Shown: positions 10,959 to 25,900 of the stretch, in pieces
Numbering within the stretch: position 1 is the first letter of the stretch
How the letters are laid out: each line of letters begins with the position of its first letter
Source: Eumeta japonica
Lineage: Eukaryota; Arthropoda; Insecta; Lepidoptera; Psychidae
DNA: 64,000 nt
Assembly: GCA_005406025.1 (NCBI GenBank)
Contig: BGZK01000147.1
Span: 124,001 to 188,000, forward strand
Direction: 5' to 3'
Translations under genes and position numbers: made by a program
Notes under the pieces: model-generated
What the model was told of the DNA's origin: nothing
Databases searched by the model: none
Seen by the model: the letters and a program-made list of their open reading frames with translations, nothing else

Positions 10959-13900
10959 TCACAGCCTTATATGTCCATTATTTATTTTATCATACTCTTC
11001 CGATCCTAGAGAAAAATATTTTCCTGTTTTTGCATCCAAATAATACAATTTATCCTTGATTATGTTTGGGTTGTAACCCTCTTTCTGCAAGTCATTTTTC
11101 TTCATTTTAAAGGTTCCTGTTAACAAAAATTTGAAATAAATATCACAATTTGTACTAGTTGAATATTAATTTTTATTAAAATTTAATAGATTAATTTATC
11201 TATATTGAAAATACAGTGGAATCTCAATAACTTGAACCTCGTTAAGTCGAAATCCTTAGTAAGTCGAAAAAAATTGTCATTCCCTTCCGATGAACCCCTA
11301 AATACGCGGTATCTCGAATTATTTAGACTTTGTGACTCGAACAAAACGCTATTTGCCTATGAAGTATTGATAATACATATTTATACTCTATAACTCGAAT
11401 TTCAAAAAGGAGACTCCGTAAGTCGTAGTTGGTAAAATATAATGACGTCTTACTTGGAATTCCCTGAAATAATAGCAATAAATTCCAAAATAATGTTCCG
11501 GTTTGGGGCTTCTAATCTATTGTTTTTGTCATGTACACGTACAATGAATGAATACATTCATGAAACTTTCTAAGTAACACAGTTGTGAACTTTATGTTTG
11601 TTACTTGTCGACACAGTCATATGTATCTCGAAGTTCTTGTTAAGTCGAAAACTCGTTAACTCGAATTTTTTTGCATTTCCCTTGACATTCGAGTTATTGA
11701 GATTCCACTGTACTGTATTGATAAAAAGAATTGTTAGTAACGATTTCTTCAGAATTTGCTTTTGAATTAAATATAATGTCTAATAGATTTTAAGATGGCG
11801 TCGCTAATTGTAAATAAAACAAATAAATTACCACTTAATTGATTGCAAAAAACTATGCTTCAATAAAAAAAATAACTAAGATGCTGCAAGTGGTTTTAAC
11901 ACTCTTTTGGGTTCCGAGCCAGAATGTCAAACACAGAACCCTTATAGTTTCGTCATGTCCATCCATGCCCATATATCATAAGCATTTTACTGAAAAACTA
12001 CACAATGTGTATTGATGAAAAGTAGGATATAGATATCTGATATAAGCCGCTACTTGGTTTCGTAGTTAAATAAAAAAAAATCTAGGATGGGCACTCCATA
12101 CATATAACAGAAGCCAAAAAAACCTTTTTTCAGCAAACATAACATGTGGCACACATTTCGACAGTTCTTTTAAACACACCTTAAGGTTTCTAAGCAGTTT
12201 TTTTGTCTAATTGAATATTTTCTAAAATAATCCCTTCGAAAGTAGCATATTTCATTGAAATTAACTTACAATGAAAATTATTTTGAAGATCATCGGATAT
12301 ACCATTTTTGAGTTATTGCCGAAAAACTGCGCTTCTCAACAATAGAATGTAAATGCTATGAACATATGCTCTTTTACTGGTGCACCTTATTTTACACTAA
12401 TTTAAGAATAATAATTTACCTACCTACTTCTTTCTCTAGTTATAGGCGACTAGTGTTTATACGAATTATGTGTGAAACATGAAAAAAAAGGGTAACAATG
12501 TAGTTTTTTTTCATCTGTAGTGCATTTCTTTGTAGTAACGGCTTCGGAGCCCTACAGAGTGAACATGATCCAACATGCTCTTAGCTGGTTTTTTAAATAT
12601 ATCATTTCTGGGAATATATATTTTTACTGCAAGAAATATGCTTGTTCATAATTTATTGAGAGATGTTTGATATATATATCACACTATTTAAAAGCGAAAC
12701 AAGTAATAAATCAAGTTATAAGCTTACATTGATCAAGTTATTGGAAAAATATGTGCTTCAAAAAGCAAATGAAATATAAAAAGCAGCTATATTCATTTCA
12801 GATGATGAACTATTTTCAGAAGCAATATTTATAATTATAGAATGATAATAAGCATTATTTTCTAATTTATATAAATACATATTATCATTATTTTTAAACA
12901 TATAAAAAAATTATAATAGGAATTTATTCATTATTTTATACACTTCTATTTAAACTTAATTTATACCTTCTTTTACATATCCATCTGTAGCATATTTGAT
13001 GTAGGGTGAATATATAAAAAAAAAACACATTACAATTCTTAGCACTTTTTAGTAGTTTTGATTGTTAAAAATAAATCCTTATCATCCAATTATTACCAAC
13101 ATTAAAATCTGATTTTATACTTAAAAAAATCTTGTTTCTGTTTTAATGTTAAAGTACAAACACAATTTGATTTTTAAGTTAACATCAATAGGTGTTTATT
13201 TACCAGTCATTTCCATGCTGGACATTACTCGGAGGAAGATGGGACGTGCATAGGGCGGCAAATCGTTGGCTAGATCTTTTGCTAATTTTTCTAAATCCAG
13301 CGTACCATCCTTGTCTACTATACCGCACATACCAGCTCGGCCTTCAGTATTCGGAATCTGTAGCATCAAATTAACATTCTTTTTTGGACAAAATGATGTT
13401 AATAATTGGAAAGAAAAACTTCATTCTACAATATATTGCATAAGTCACAAATATTAATAATGTTAAACATATACAATACAAAAACGGTTCAGAATGCAAA
13501 AATATTTAATTCCATAAAACCAAATAGATTTAAAATATATAGAGAGGGCATTTCATGTAAATTAATGGTCATATTTTTTAGTGCCTCTATCTAGCATTTA
13601 ATCAATGTTAATTTTATTAGTGTCTAACCTCATTGTTACAAAAGAGTTAGACAGGAATGTTTTATATTTCTTTTATATATATATATATATATATATGAAT
13701 AAATTTTATATGATCTTATAAATAGCTGTTTGCACTATTAGACCATTATTAACAAATTAATTAATGCTATTGCTTTTGCAAAACAGTTAATTAAAAACAT
13801 TGTTTACGTAAACAAAACAATCAATTAAAAACATGTCTATATATATGTATAAAACAAAACAATCAATTAAAACATTATTTATATGTATAAACAGTGTGGT

Positions 13901-16900
13901 TTCTTTTAAAAATGGTTGATATGTTTGCAACCGATTTTAAAAGCAAATAAAAGAATAATATTGCAAGCTTATTGTTAAAATATATATGAAATCATGATTT
14001 CTTTGATTATCACACTACTCATTTATCCAATTTCACAAATACTTAATAAACACAGATAAAGGGATATTTCAACAGTACTGTGTATAATTGAAATCAATAA
14101 GTAGATTAGTATTTTTAAAATGAAAAAAATAGTTTTATAAATTACTTTGTACAAAATTTGTTATAGAACTAACCTATGAAACATGACATATTATAAAACT
14201 GCTTTGTGAATAAACAAAATATTCAATTACAATGGACATATTTCAAGAGTTATGCATAACCTAAATAATAAAGAGATGTTTGTATTTGAATTATTATATG
14301 TAAATTTATAATTGAAATCTATTTACAATGTCAAGATTGTTTGCCACAAAAAAAAAAGACCAAATATCTTTGTAAATATCAGAAATAAGACACCAGAATT
14401 TTAATCTTAAGTGACTCTATAAAAGGACAAGGGTAATTAATTGATTTTACCATGACACCATAAACAACAGCATCTCTGTTATTGGCAACTCGAGACACAG
14501 CAGCTTCAACCTCTGTAGTGCTTACATTTTCACCCCGCCATCGGAAAGTGTCACCAGTCCGATCTTTGAAATATAAGTATCCTAACTCATCTGACACCAA
14601 AATATCACCTGAAGTTAAAAAAAATCCACTTTAATTGTATTATCAATGATCTTAAAAAAATTACTTTAATAATAGTGATTTTAGTTTCTATGAAGACTTT
14701 CATTTGCTAATATTCTTGACGTTGGTTGTTTTAATACGTTTGTGATAATAAATAATATGCACAATGCAATAATTAATGCAGAGATATAATGTATCTTTTG
14801 ATAATCAGTGGCAATAAACATTTTTTTCTGTACACAGTAATTTTAGTTTCTATGACGACTTTCATTTACTAATATTCTTGACTTTGGTTGTTTAAATACA
14901 TTTGTGATAATAAATAATATACACAATGTAATAATTAATGCAGGGATATAATGTATCTTTTGATAATCAGTGGCAATTAATTTTTTTCTCTACGTAAGGC
15001 ACGACAGAGTAATAATCACTGTATATAATAAAATTATAATATTGCTTTAAGTCACTACCAGATATGAAAGCTGAATCGCCATGTTCGAAAACATCATGCA
15101 CAACTTTCTTTTCAGAAGCTGTTTTATCCACATATCCAAGATAAGCTCGGGATGGATTGTTTGGAGAAATTTTTCCAATGAAGACACCAGGTTCCTGTGG
15201 TTTGGCCAACTGAAAAAAAGAACCGACAAAAACATTGTTGCATGAATAAAGTGATTGTGAACATTATTGTCGAAAAAAAGTTATGTAATCTGAATTGTAT
15301 TAAATAACCTGGCAAAGACCCATGGAATCTCGTATCGGCTCACCGGTCTCCTGATCAACCTTAATAATAGCTATTGGGTATACTTTTGGTATTATTCTCG
15401 AAACAAAACCAATAGCGCCCACGGTGCCATCTACATTAACTAAAAAAGTTTTGGGTTAATAAATAATTGTATTTGATGAAGGAAACATTGATTTTAAAAA
15501 GGAGAAATATTAGAAAAGTTTACTTATGTTAGCATTCCCTTCTGTGGCTCCATAGAATTCACCAACCGTTTTGATATTGAATCGATTCACAAATTCTGTC
15601 CAAATCTAAAATATGAAACAAAATGATAAATGGTTTTGACAATTTTAGGTACTAGCTCAGATTTCATTAAATCTACTCAAACTTATTATATTCTCGTTTC
15701 CATGTACAATTCTATTACTGATTACTTATGAAAAAGTTATTCAATGAAGAATTTAATGATAACAAAACTTATTATAGTTTTAAAGAGTAAAATTGTCGAC
15801 TTGCTAGCTAAAAAAATATTAAAAATCAAGTTCAAACTACTACACATAGCCAAAATATTTTTTTTGGGTTGACTCTTTTCTTTTATATCCCAAAATTTCC
15901 TTGACATAATTTACTTTAATGGATATGACTGATAAATTACAACTTTAATATACTGAATAATGAGTAGAAAAATTTGATTAATAAGTTTATTTAAGGATGG
16001 CAATATCTACTATACCATCCAAAAGTAACTTTGGTAATATTTCAGTGAGTTTATGACTAAAATAAATAATCAATTTTATTTGAGTTTGTCAATAAAATAT
16101 ATTTTATTAATGATTCCAAATTAATTGATCTTGCAGTATATAATAACTGTTGTAATTGTCACTTTTCTCAGAAGCAGAAACCATAAATATTATTAATCTA
16201 TTATGGAAATTATAATTACAGCTATTAAGCTATAATATATAATTATGCAACCAAAACATTTTTCACATAAACATTACTTGTGGTCTCATGCCGTTGCCAA
16301 AGACAGCACGCACACAATGTTGTTTGTCGGCAGGCGAATGCGGCGTCGCCATTATATATCGGCACATCTCCCCTATATAATGGCCAATCTGTAATGATAC
16401 AATAAGATTAAGAATAATATTTTAAAATCATTCCAATAACATCGTTTTTAATAGTAACATTGTATAGTAGTAGTATTTCATATGAATAATATAACTTATA
16501 ATGAGAAGAAAATTTATGATCACCTCAACTGAAATTTTTTAACAATGACCTTTTACTTTGGTCAAAGCTTACATAGGCAAATAAGGTTCGAATTTTGTTT
16601 TTTGTTAAACTGTTGGTCTTATGACAAACGCAATATGAGAAACAAAAAAAATATAAATTGTAATTAAAAAACATAGAGTAACATCACATTAAAAAAATCA
16701 GTTGTGATTTTTTGATTGAAAAAAATCCTCACTACTTTTCAAGTTAAAATACATATGTTCTCATTCAAAAACAACAACGAAAAGAATTATTGTTCAAAGA
16801 TTTTAGTTAGTTAAAAATGTTTTAATTTTAGCAGAATTCTTTCTTTCTTATCTAATGTACCAACACTTGAAAAATTTATTATAATATACATTTATATAAA

Positions 16901-19900
16901 TATATGTATATATAGATAGAATACATGTTATATTCATTGTTAACTTTCAGTAGTCCTGTATAAATCGCTAGTAGCCATGGATTTCCTCTTTTCGAATTTT
17001 ATCTTACAGACAAATCCTGAGAATAGCCCTTTCTGTTTATGTCAAGTGACTCTGAGCTTGTTTATGAAACAAGAACTAATGGACTATATCTGGCATCCAT
17101 ATTTCATCACTGGTCACATACATATTTCACAAAGAATTTCGCCTTTAAGGGCTATGCATTACTTACATAAGGGTCCTGAAAGGGAAGGAGGGTTTAAAAG
17201 ATCTTACATTACCTTACCTTGGAGGAGAGGGGTAAAATCTATTCACACATAACATTTTACAAGATTGAATGGGCATTTTCCAATGTCAAGTGATGGACAT
17301 TTGACAGCTAAGGAACAATGTGACATATTTTTAATTATCAATGTAATTTTATTTACATATTCATATTATAAAAAATTTGAAATGATCCTATGTGTTTTCT
17401 CACTTTTAAAATAGTCTGGAATATTACTTTTGCTTATAATATGGATTTCCAAAGACTAAATAACTATTTTTTTGGAAAATAAAAATCTTTGGTATATGTA
17501 AAGTTATAAGTTTTCTTCTAACTGATTGTTTTCTAATGACATTTAACTATTCAGGACAATTAGGTAAAATCTTTGCAATAAGGGCGAAGAGGAATATGAG
17601 AAATCTTATGTCTTTACAAGGTGGTAGAGTTGAAAATGGCCAATATATTCCATATGTAAATAATGAATGATCCCTTCTGTACTGTATATTGTGATCGGAA
17701 ACACCGCATTCTGGGATGCTGCCCAGCCGAGCTGAATTCTTTGTGTGACCTCTTTATCAAAGTTACATAGATATATCTAAACAAATAATTTGTGCCAAGT
17801 AGACATGCTTTTAACTGTTTCGATTAGAGAGTGGGTACAAAATAGACATAAAACATCATTTTTGCCTTATTCATGTTTGTTTTTACTCTTAATGAGAAAC
17901 TTTACAGAGGCCTTTAAGTATGGCATTGAGATCATTTAACAATTCTATTATTATGACTAAGTCATCAGGAAACTAAATGTAAATGACGTATTTACCATTG
18001 ATATTAATATATTAATAGATAGCATGTCGAGTTTAACAGTTCAAAAACGCAAATGCTGTGGTCAATACTGTAGTGATTAGATTTGTCCCTCTATTGCCAT
18101 AGTGACATTATTATATGAATATCTCAATACTTCAATATAGCAATACTTAATATATAAAGAAGTATTTAAAATAAAGTTGATCCTTTGCAACATGAAACCA
18201 TGTTATACCAGGAAAGTTTTAAATCTCATATGGTGTTGAGATTGAAATTATAAGAAACATTAATACTCTGGATGGCTTCAAGAAAAGGAACGGCGGTATC
18301 TCCCTCTGAATGGTGCCCGCTCACCGTTAAATAAACATTTAAAGAGGACACCGTGAGCATTTATCCATTATTAGAAGTCAATAAAAATGTACAGAAGCTT
18401 CAATACTACTCCAATAGCTTTTCTGATATGCTCACTATATATTTATTAACAATTCATCCACCATCTATTTTTAGCAGATTTAATTGTTAACAATACTTAT
18501 TACCTACTTCCGAATAAAGACAACTGGCAACAAATCTAGAATATGCTGATTATTTAATCAAGCTGTGGGTTTCTACTGCATACATAAAAATGCAATTTTC
18601 AATATTATTCTGATATTGAAGAAGTTCTGAAGATTGCATTCTTATTACAATAAAATAATTGTTTCAATATTGAAGGTTCTAACAATTCATCTATTAAAAC
18701 TGTATTGCAATACTCACTGTAGCATTGTATTTGGCACAATCAGGAAAATATTGTGATGCGGAAAACTTTGTTTTAATTACAACACTACTGCCATATATTA
18801 TGGCCTGCCCAACACTTATAACTCCACCAGCTGTGTGGTAAAGGGGCAAAGGACAATAAATGATGTCTGCTGGTTTAATATTCAAAAAATTGTGGATAGC
18901 TGATGCCATGAATATAACTCTGCAATAAATAAATATATTTTAGAATCAAATTATGTTTATATAAAATGCATTATCAAAATAATGTACATAGTAACAAGAT
19001 AGTTATAAACATAATAGATGTGTAACAAAAAATTTATGCTGAGACAACACAAAGTCCTATATTAAATAATTGTGCCTAATTTTGGATATCAAGTAATCTA
19101 ATGCAATCGCTTTCAAGAATGCAACTTTTTATGTAAATTAAATGATACCAAATTCAGAGCATGTAACTATATTTTACTTTTTTGATGAAACCTTTTGAAA
19201 TAAAGATATGATATTAAAATGTCTTGTTATCAATTCAAAAACACTAACTTTCTTATGTACTTGTACAAAGATTATAGCTTGGCTTGGCTGTGGATGACTT
19301 AGATGAGAAACAATTATACAGATTAATATTTTGACAAAAAAGATTCACTAGTTTGCAATACTACTGTTCAAATGTAATTAAAAAATATATGCGACAGATA
19401 TTGTTTGCTTTTCTAGTAAAATAGTAATTGTATATTAACCGATAATCAATAAATAACCAGTATGAGATTTAAGAATAAGAATACAAAGTGTTTTGTTAAA
19501 ATAATTACTTATTATTTAAGTCTTATTCTGAATTTTAAACCAATAAGATGATTCACTGCCTATTACCATGATTCATTTAATTCACAAAAGTTGGCAGTCA
19601 TTGATAATTATACTGAAATTTGTCTCTCTGGTACGAAATAAGGTACATAACATTATTCGAGATCTAAGCAGAAATGGTAAGTAATCATTTTAGTGTCGGA
19701 ATCATACACACTCACCTAGAGGTAGAAATAACTGCAGCTTTGGGTAAACCAGTTGTGCCAGATGTATAAATATAAAGTATTCTTCCATGAAATCCATCTC
19801 CTTCGCTTAAATTCCATGGAGGTGTTTGTATGCTGTCAAGCATCAAATTTAGATCTTTTATCTTTTCCTTGTCAACATCACTTGTTGAAGCACCAGATGT

Positions 19901-22900
19901 ATTTGTTGTGCCTCGTGAGAATTTAAGTAAACGTATAGATGTATTTAACTGACCATGTACATCTTGTATAGCTGAAAATTAAAAAAAAATATATAACCAC
20001 TTGCATTAACTATAACAACAATAAAACTACAGTAGAAACTCGAATAACCAGACTAATTGTTGTTGTTATGCATTTAGATAATCGAAAATCTGGATAATCA
20101 AATATATGAAGGAAAGAGGGTTGCTTTTTCACAAAGTAAAGGACCAGATATCGGTTTCCTAGTAGATCGTTTTTGTAAGAACCTACAAAATAAAGCGTAT
20201 TCTAAAAGTTAATTTTTCAGTTTCTTCATCATTTTCCGATGTTTATTTGTGTCTTCACTATCTAATTTGCAGGTGTAGAAAAAAATGGAATCAGTATTCT
20301 TCTTAATATCACTTATCGTGGATGTACCAACACCATACATATCAGCTAACTTACAACCGATTTCTCCTTTTTTTAGTGAATTAATAATGTTTATTTTGTC
20401 TTTAAGCGATAACACCACTCTCTTACGCTTTGACATTTTTAAATATGTAGAAGTGACACACACATTAGAGCGGAATAGCAATTGCTAACTAACTAAAACA
20501 ATAACGAAACGCGTGGGCAGCGACCCCGCGGGGCGCGGGCGGGGTAATGCCAGTTCTGACACCTTCATGCTTGCGTAAATTCGACTTGTAGGTATTTAAT
20601 ATATTAGTTGCAATTGGTAGTCCGGATAATTTTGCATCTGTATAACTGAGAGCTAGACAATCGAATTTCTACTGTCGATTTATTATTATCTTTTGGAAAT
20701 CATGAATAAAGTACAGGACTTTTCAGTCATACTAAATTTAGTTGTTTTGATGTTTAATTTCTAGCCTAATATATTCTATGAGTAAAAAAAGAATAAGGGA
20801 ATAGTGTATAAATCTATTTGTTGCCATTTTTTAGTATTCACTGCTATACACTTTACAAGTAACAATGCCAAGTGTTTTCTTCATACATCGCTAAATCTGA
20901 ACTCAAACTATTTTTTTATTTATTTATAAATATAAGACCATTTCTCAAAAAATTCGGCAAAGACCACACATCTTCACATGGTACAAACTTCCTGTCTTAT
21001 TTCACTGGCATACATCAAACGTTTCATGATAGATTATTAATTTTAAGTGTTTAAAATTTGGCTTTTGTTTAATAAGCTCTATGGTAATTCAATATGAACT
21101 ACATAAGATTTTCTATGAAACTACTTGCCCACTCCCTTAATTAAACACAATAGCTCTGTAGATTTCTTTAGTCAATATTCAATATTCTTTCTCTCCAGAT
21201 AGCCAAATTATCTCAAGATACACTTTTCTATTCTAGTCAATATATCTTCTTCCAGCCAAATAAAATATTTTTATATCTGTCTCAAAATTATTGCAAGAAC
21301 CTGAAAAAAGCCCTAGACTCTAATATCTACACTTACATAAAGGACAAACAAATAGATTACACCGCAATGTCAAATCGTCATAATATAAAGTACTAGATAT
21401 CTATTATGCATAACTGTACCTATTGTAACCACACATTTGCTTGTCAGTGACTAAATTATACACAATTTTATGTATGTATATTGTGATTTTTGTAGATGCA
21501 GAGACTAAAAACATACAACTTCATATAAGAAATTAGAATAATATTAAATTTTTATAATGTTTGTTTAAACACAGGGAGTTTAAATAATTTTCCTCGAGGA
21601 AAGAGACATCACATATTACGATAAGCAAATGTTATCCGATGTTTTGCTTACATTTATATACCACCTCTTTTTGGATGCAGCAAATTAATATTCCTTACCA
21701 TTAAATCAAATGGGGAGGAAGATATTCATGATACAATATGCAGGTGATTTTTGAATGGCGCTGTATAACTGTCCATAGCATCACAAGAAAATGTGTCTCG
21801 TTGTCACCTGAGCCATTATCGGGTGCAATAAACTTTTCAAAGAATTTTATGTCAGATTAATATATTCAATCTCCAACAAGTTACCTAGGCCCCAGCCATT
21901 AACAAATTTAGAAGATCTAATAAATCTAATCTCCAGTATAATCATTCATAAGTGGTGATAATTTTCTTAAAATTTCTGATGACAGATGCAATGTTTTTAT
22001 AAAATAGTAAAAATAAAGGAAAAGCAGTTTTCACTTTTTTTTTTGCAAAGTTAACTAAGATATAATGTGATAAACTAATGAAGGATGATTTTTATTTTCA
22101 ATCGACATTGTTTTAAGTTAATCAATAACTTTATTATAAAAGTAAAATTGTAAAAAAAAAAGATTTTTTATAGGTTTACAGATTTCTTTACATTCTTGTC
22201 AACAATAAAATATGAATTTATATGTAGCAGGTAATATTGCTATTTATAATCACACAATCTTCATATTTTTATTTAATACCAAGACATTCATCTTGATATG
22301 ATTTTTCATACTAAATAGAGTATGATGACATGAAAAATGCGTAAAATATATCATTATACTATTTAATTAAAACAGATTTCCAATGAGCAATGCTTTTTGT
22401 TATTTGTTCTATAATTTGTTGGTATATCAGAATAAACCTAACAAACTTGTCAGTAAAATATAATATTTATGTTGAAAGGAAAATACTAGAATATTATAAA
22501 TGTAAATATTACCTGCACTAAACTCATCACCAAAAATAATAGCATCACAACTAGCGACATTTATGGAATGAAGTAAAGCGTTGCCCCTTTGATTAGTGTT
22601 AATTAGGGGAGTTATGGCACCTAATCTAGCAATGCCAAGCCAGAATCCTGGATACTGTGGACAATTGTTCATAAACAAACCAACTGTTTGTCCTCGACAG
22701 ATGCCTTCTGATTTCAACACAGCCGAAACACGTAAACTAAAATCTTCAACCTGTAAAATTTTATATAAATATATTAAACAATTCTGTAGGTATAATTTGT
22801 GAATACCATGTTGATATTAAAATTTCAAAATCAGTACTATTCAAGCCTTTATTTAGAAGTCTCTATTTATTACACTTTACGCTTCGTATATCTGTCTATG

Positions 22901-25900
22901 TGTATGGTCTCAGATATACAATTAACGAGTGAATAAGAGTAGAAAAAAAAATTATTAAAACATGCAAATTCATATATGTTTTCCTTTTCCTTAACTTCAC
23001 AATAATGTTTACAGTCAAATTTCGACCATTGAGCAACCACTGGCAATCATAAATGGACATTATTAGCATTATTTTAATATGTATTACCATATTGTATCTA
23101 TGCATGAAGACTTTTTTTTGAAAAATATTTAAAGATTAATTTAAGAAAATGTTCTATTTTATGAGTATTTACCAAAACAAATAAATGACCTGAACATTAA
23201 GACCTAGAAAATGCACTGTAAATTAGGAAATCTTAGTTGTGACTTTATTTGCTTTGACAAATGTATAAAATTGAGTTCTAGACTTAAATAATGGGGGAAC
23301 TAAGGTGAATGCATTTTACAAAAGGGACCTCTTAGGATAACACCGGACTGCTTTTATTTTGTATTATTTTAATTACAGATAATAAAAATATTCTTGATTT
23401 CCCAATTTTAAAACACTCTTTTATTTATGATCAACGTCATATATTTACCCGTTTTTGTTAATAATTTTTATTATTTCTACTTTTAAACTAATGCCTATTT
23501 CCCACAAGGGTTGGCAGAAACCACAGAGCTGCATGTAGCAGGTACAATCTTTGCATGCTCTTGCTTCAATGATATCCATCAATTATTTCATGCAAACTCA
23601 TCGGTTTCAGTAGCTTAATATCAAGTTTCTATCCACTTTAAATAGATTTTTATACAGGATTACGTAAGGCTAACAACCTTTCAGTAATTTTTTTCAACAA
23701 AACATGCATGAAATATAATAAATAACATTATATATGTATATATATTTACACCTTAATAACATGGTTTGAATCTGGGAATGTTAATAATCAACACTATTTT
23801 AATGAGTTTTCCACAATAGACAAAAGTGTTCTGTTGAGTCACATTCATTTCACCATTGCTATGTGTTTAAGCCTAAAAAAACAATTTCTTTTTTGACTTT
23901 CAAGCCTCATCTGATATTGAACAGTGACAGATTGAAGAAAAATAAAAATGGCCAGTTATCATCCTTAGTGGTCCCTTTTGTGAAATATGTTTACGTTGGT
24001 TCCTATACGTTCATGCACAGTCCTCGTTTCTTTGAGTTTGCGTGAATATAATGTAAAAATCAATGACCTATAAAGGTTGTGAGACTGATGCCAATTTTCG
24101 AGTGCTCTAACAAGCTAAAAGTTTACTCGGCTTTGACATAGTTTTAAGCTCAACATCTCTCTGGGTTATAGATTCATACATGTATCTCAGTGCTTAAATT
24201 AAAAATTTTGTTAGATTCAATAATCATTAATGTAACGCTGTAAATATATACTATAACGTGTGGTTATTTAGGAGTTGCAAGTCTTCATAAGTATTATATT
24301 TATTTTTACTGGTGCTGAAGCATATCCTCCCACACTATTTTATTACAGACAAAGGGTCTTAAATCTTAAACTCTCCACAATCACCTAGCGCATTTTGAGG
24401 GTTAAAATAACTGTTATCACCAATCCGATGACAATGCTCATAACCACTAAGTTTTCCGAGAAGCAGTGAAAGTTGTTTGATTAGACTTAAATTGGAAATT
24501 TATTAGTTAATTTGCCCATGTCACAATAAAACCTAGTACTTAACTGACAAAAACACTCATAGTCATTAAGCTACCACATGCCTATACTTAACATTAATAT
24601 ACATTTACCATTTACCTGTTTGAACGTCCAAACTTCATTTTCATATAAAAAACAGTTTTTATCTGGAAACTGAATCACTACTTCATGAAAAATATCTGGC
24701 AATGATAAGTTTTTCTTATTGTAATATCTTGCCAACCATAATATTTTGATATAGCATATTAAGCCTCTGAAATACAATAAAATTTTATAAGTACATAGGA
24801 TATATCCATCTGAATTAATTAAATAGATTATGTGCCCTGTGATTACATTATTCCCAAGATATAGTTACTGCACTGCACCCTGCCAACACACACTCTGTCA
24901 GTTTTTAAGTTATTCATAGTGAACAGGATTCTCATGACATTTTCAAAAATAAGTTCAACAGGAAATCGTTTATATATAGATGTACGTACAGGGTTTCCGA
25001 GAAAAGTACCAATTTTTTATACTTCAGGAGTCATGTAATACTTGAATATCCGGCATGCGATATGATCCATTGTGTAGACCGTTTTCAACAATTTCCAATT
25101 GTTTCCAAGATATAGTTATAATGATTATTGTAGTCTTTATTAAATATGTCCTAAGTATAAATATATGTGTGCTTATGTGTGTTTGTCTATACTATCATAA
25201 CATCGAAACTAAAAATTATGTATATTATAAAGATGAAAGCATGGATGTGAAGATGTGTTTTAGTACCACTGAATACTGAAACTACTGAAGCGATTGTGAT
25301 AAAAATGGGCAAATATTAAAACAAATCAAAATAATATATAGACTGTTATTTGAGGATAGTTTAACTTTCTATTAATGAAATATTTTCACTAACAGAAAGG
25401 TACCCTATTTAATCTATACATGGACAGTTATTTAGTCAATTGGAAAAATTGTGTTTCAAGATGAAAAATAGGTAGCTACTCTTCAAATACTTCCTATGTT
25501 CCAACAACCAAATGATTTTACAAAGTCGACTTGCATGCTGCATGCTAATTACTATGATGAACAATTCTGTTAAGAGATATGATGTGCATTGGCACAATTA
25601 TTTTCATGGGGTGCATATTAATAATAAAAAATATTGTTTTTGTATCTTTTTAATGTCCTTAATAGAATTATGATTCATAAATTTATGTATGGCACAACAA
25701 ACATGAAAACAAAATTAGCAGAATACAAATATGATTCCTATATAGTGTGTGTGGTGTCTTCAAAAGATATATGTAGGAGTTGTGGTGAAAGAAAAATATA
25801 ATTTGAAGGAGAATATAGTCTAAAATGGAAAAGGACATATTGAGGTAGTTTTGTCATCTAGAAAGTATAGCAAAATAAGAATAAAAACAATTATAGAGCA

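Noticed and set aside
16977..17252. 91-aa plus-strand frame in an intron of FATP copy A
   Set aside because: No domain or signal, no splice context, and composition like the surrounding intron.
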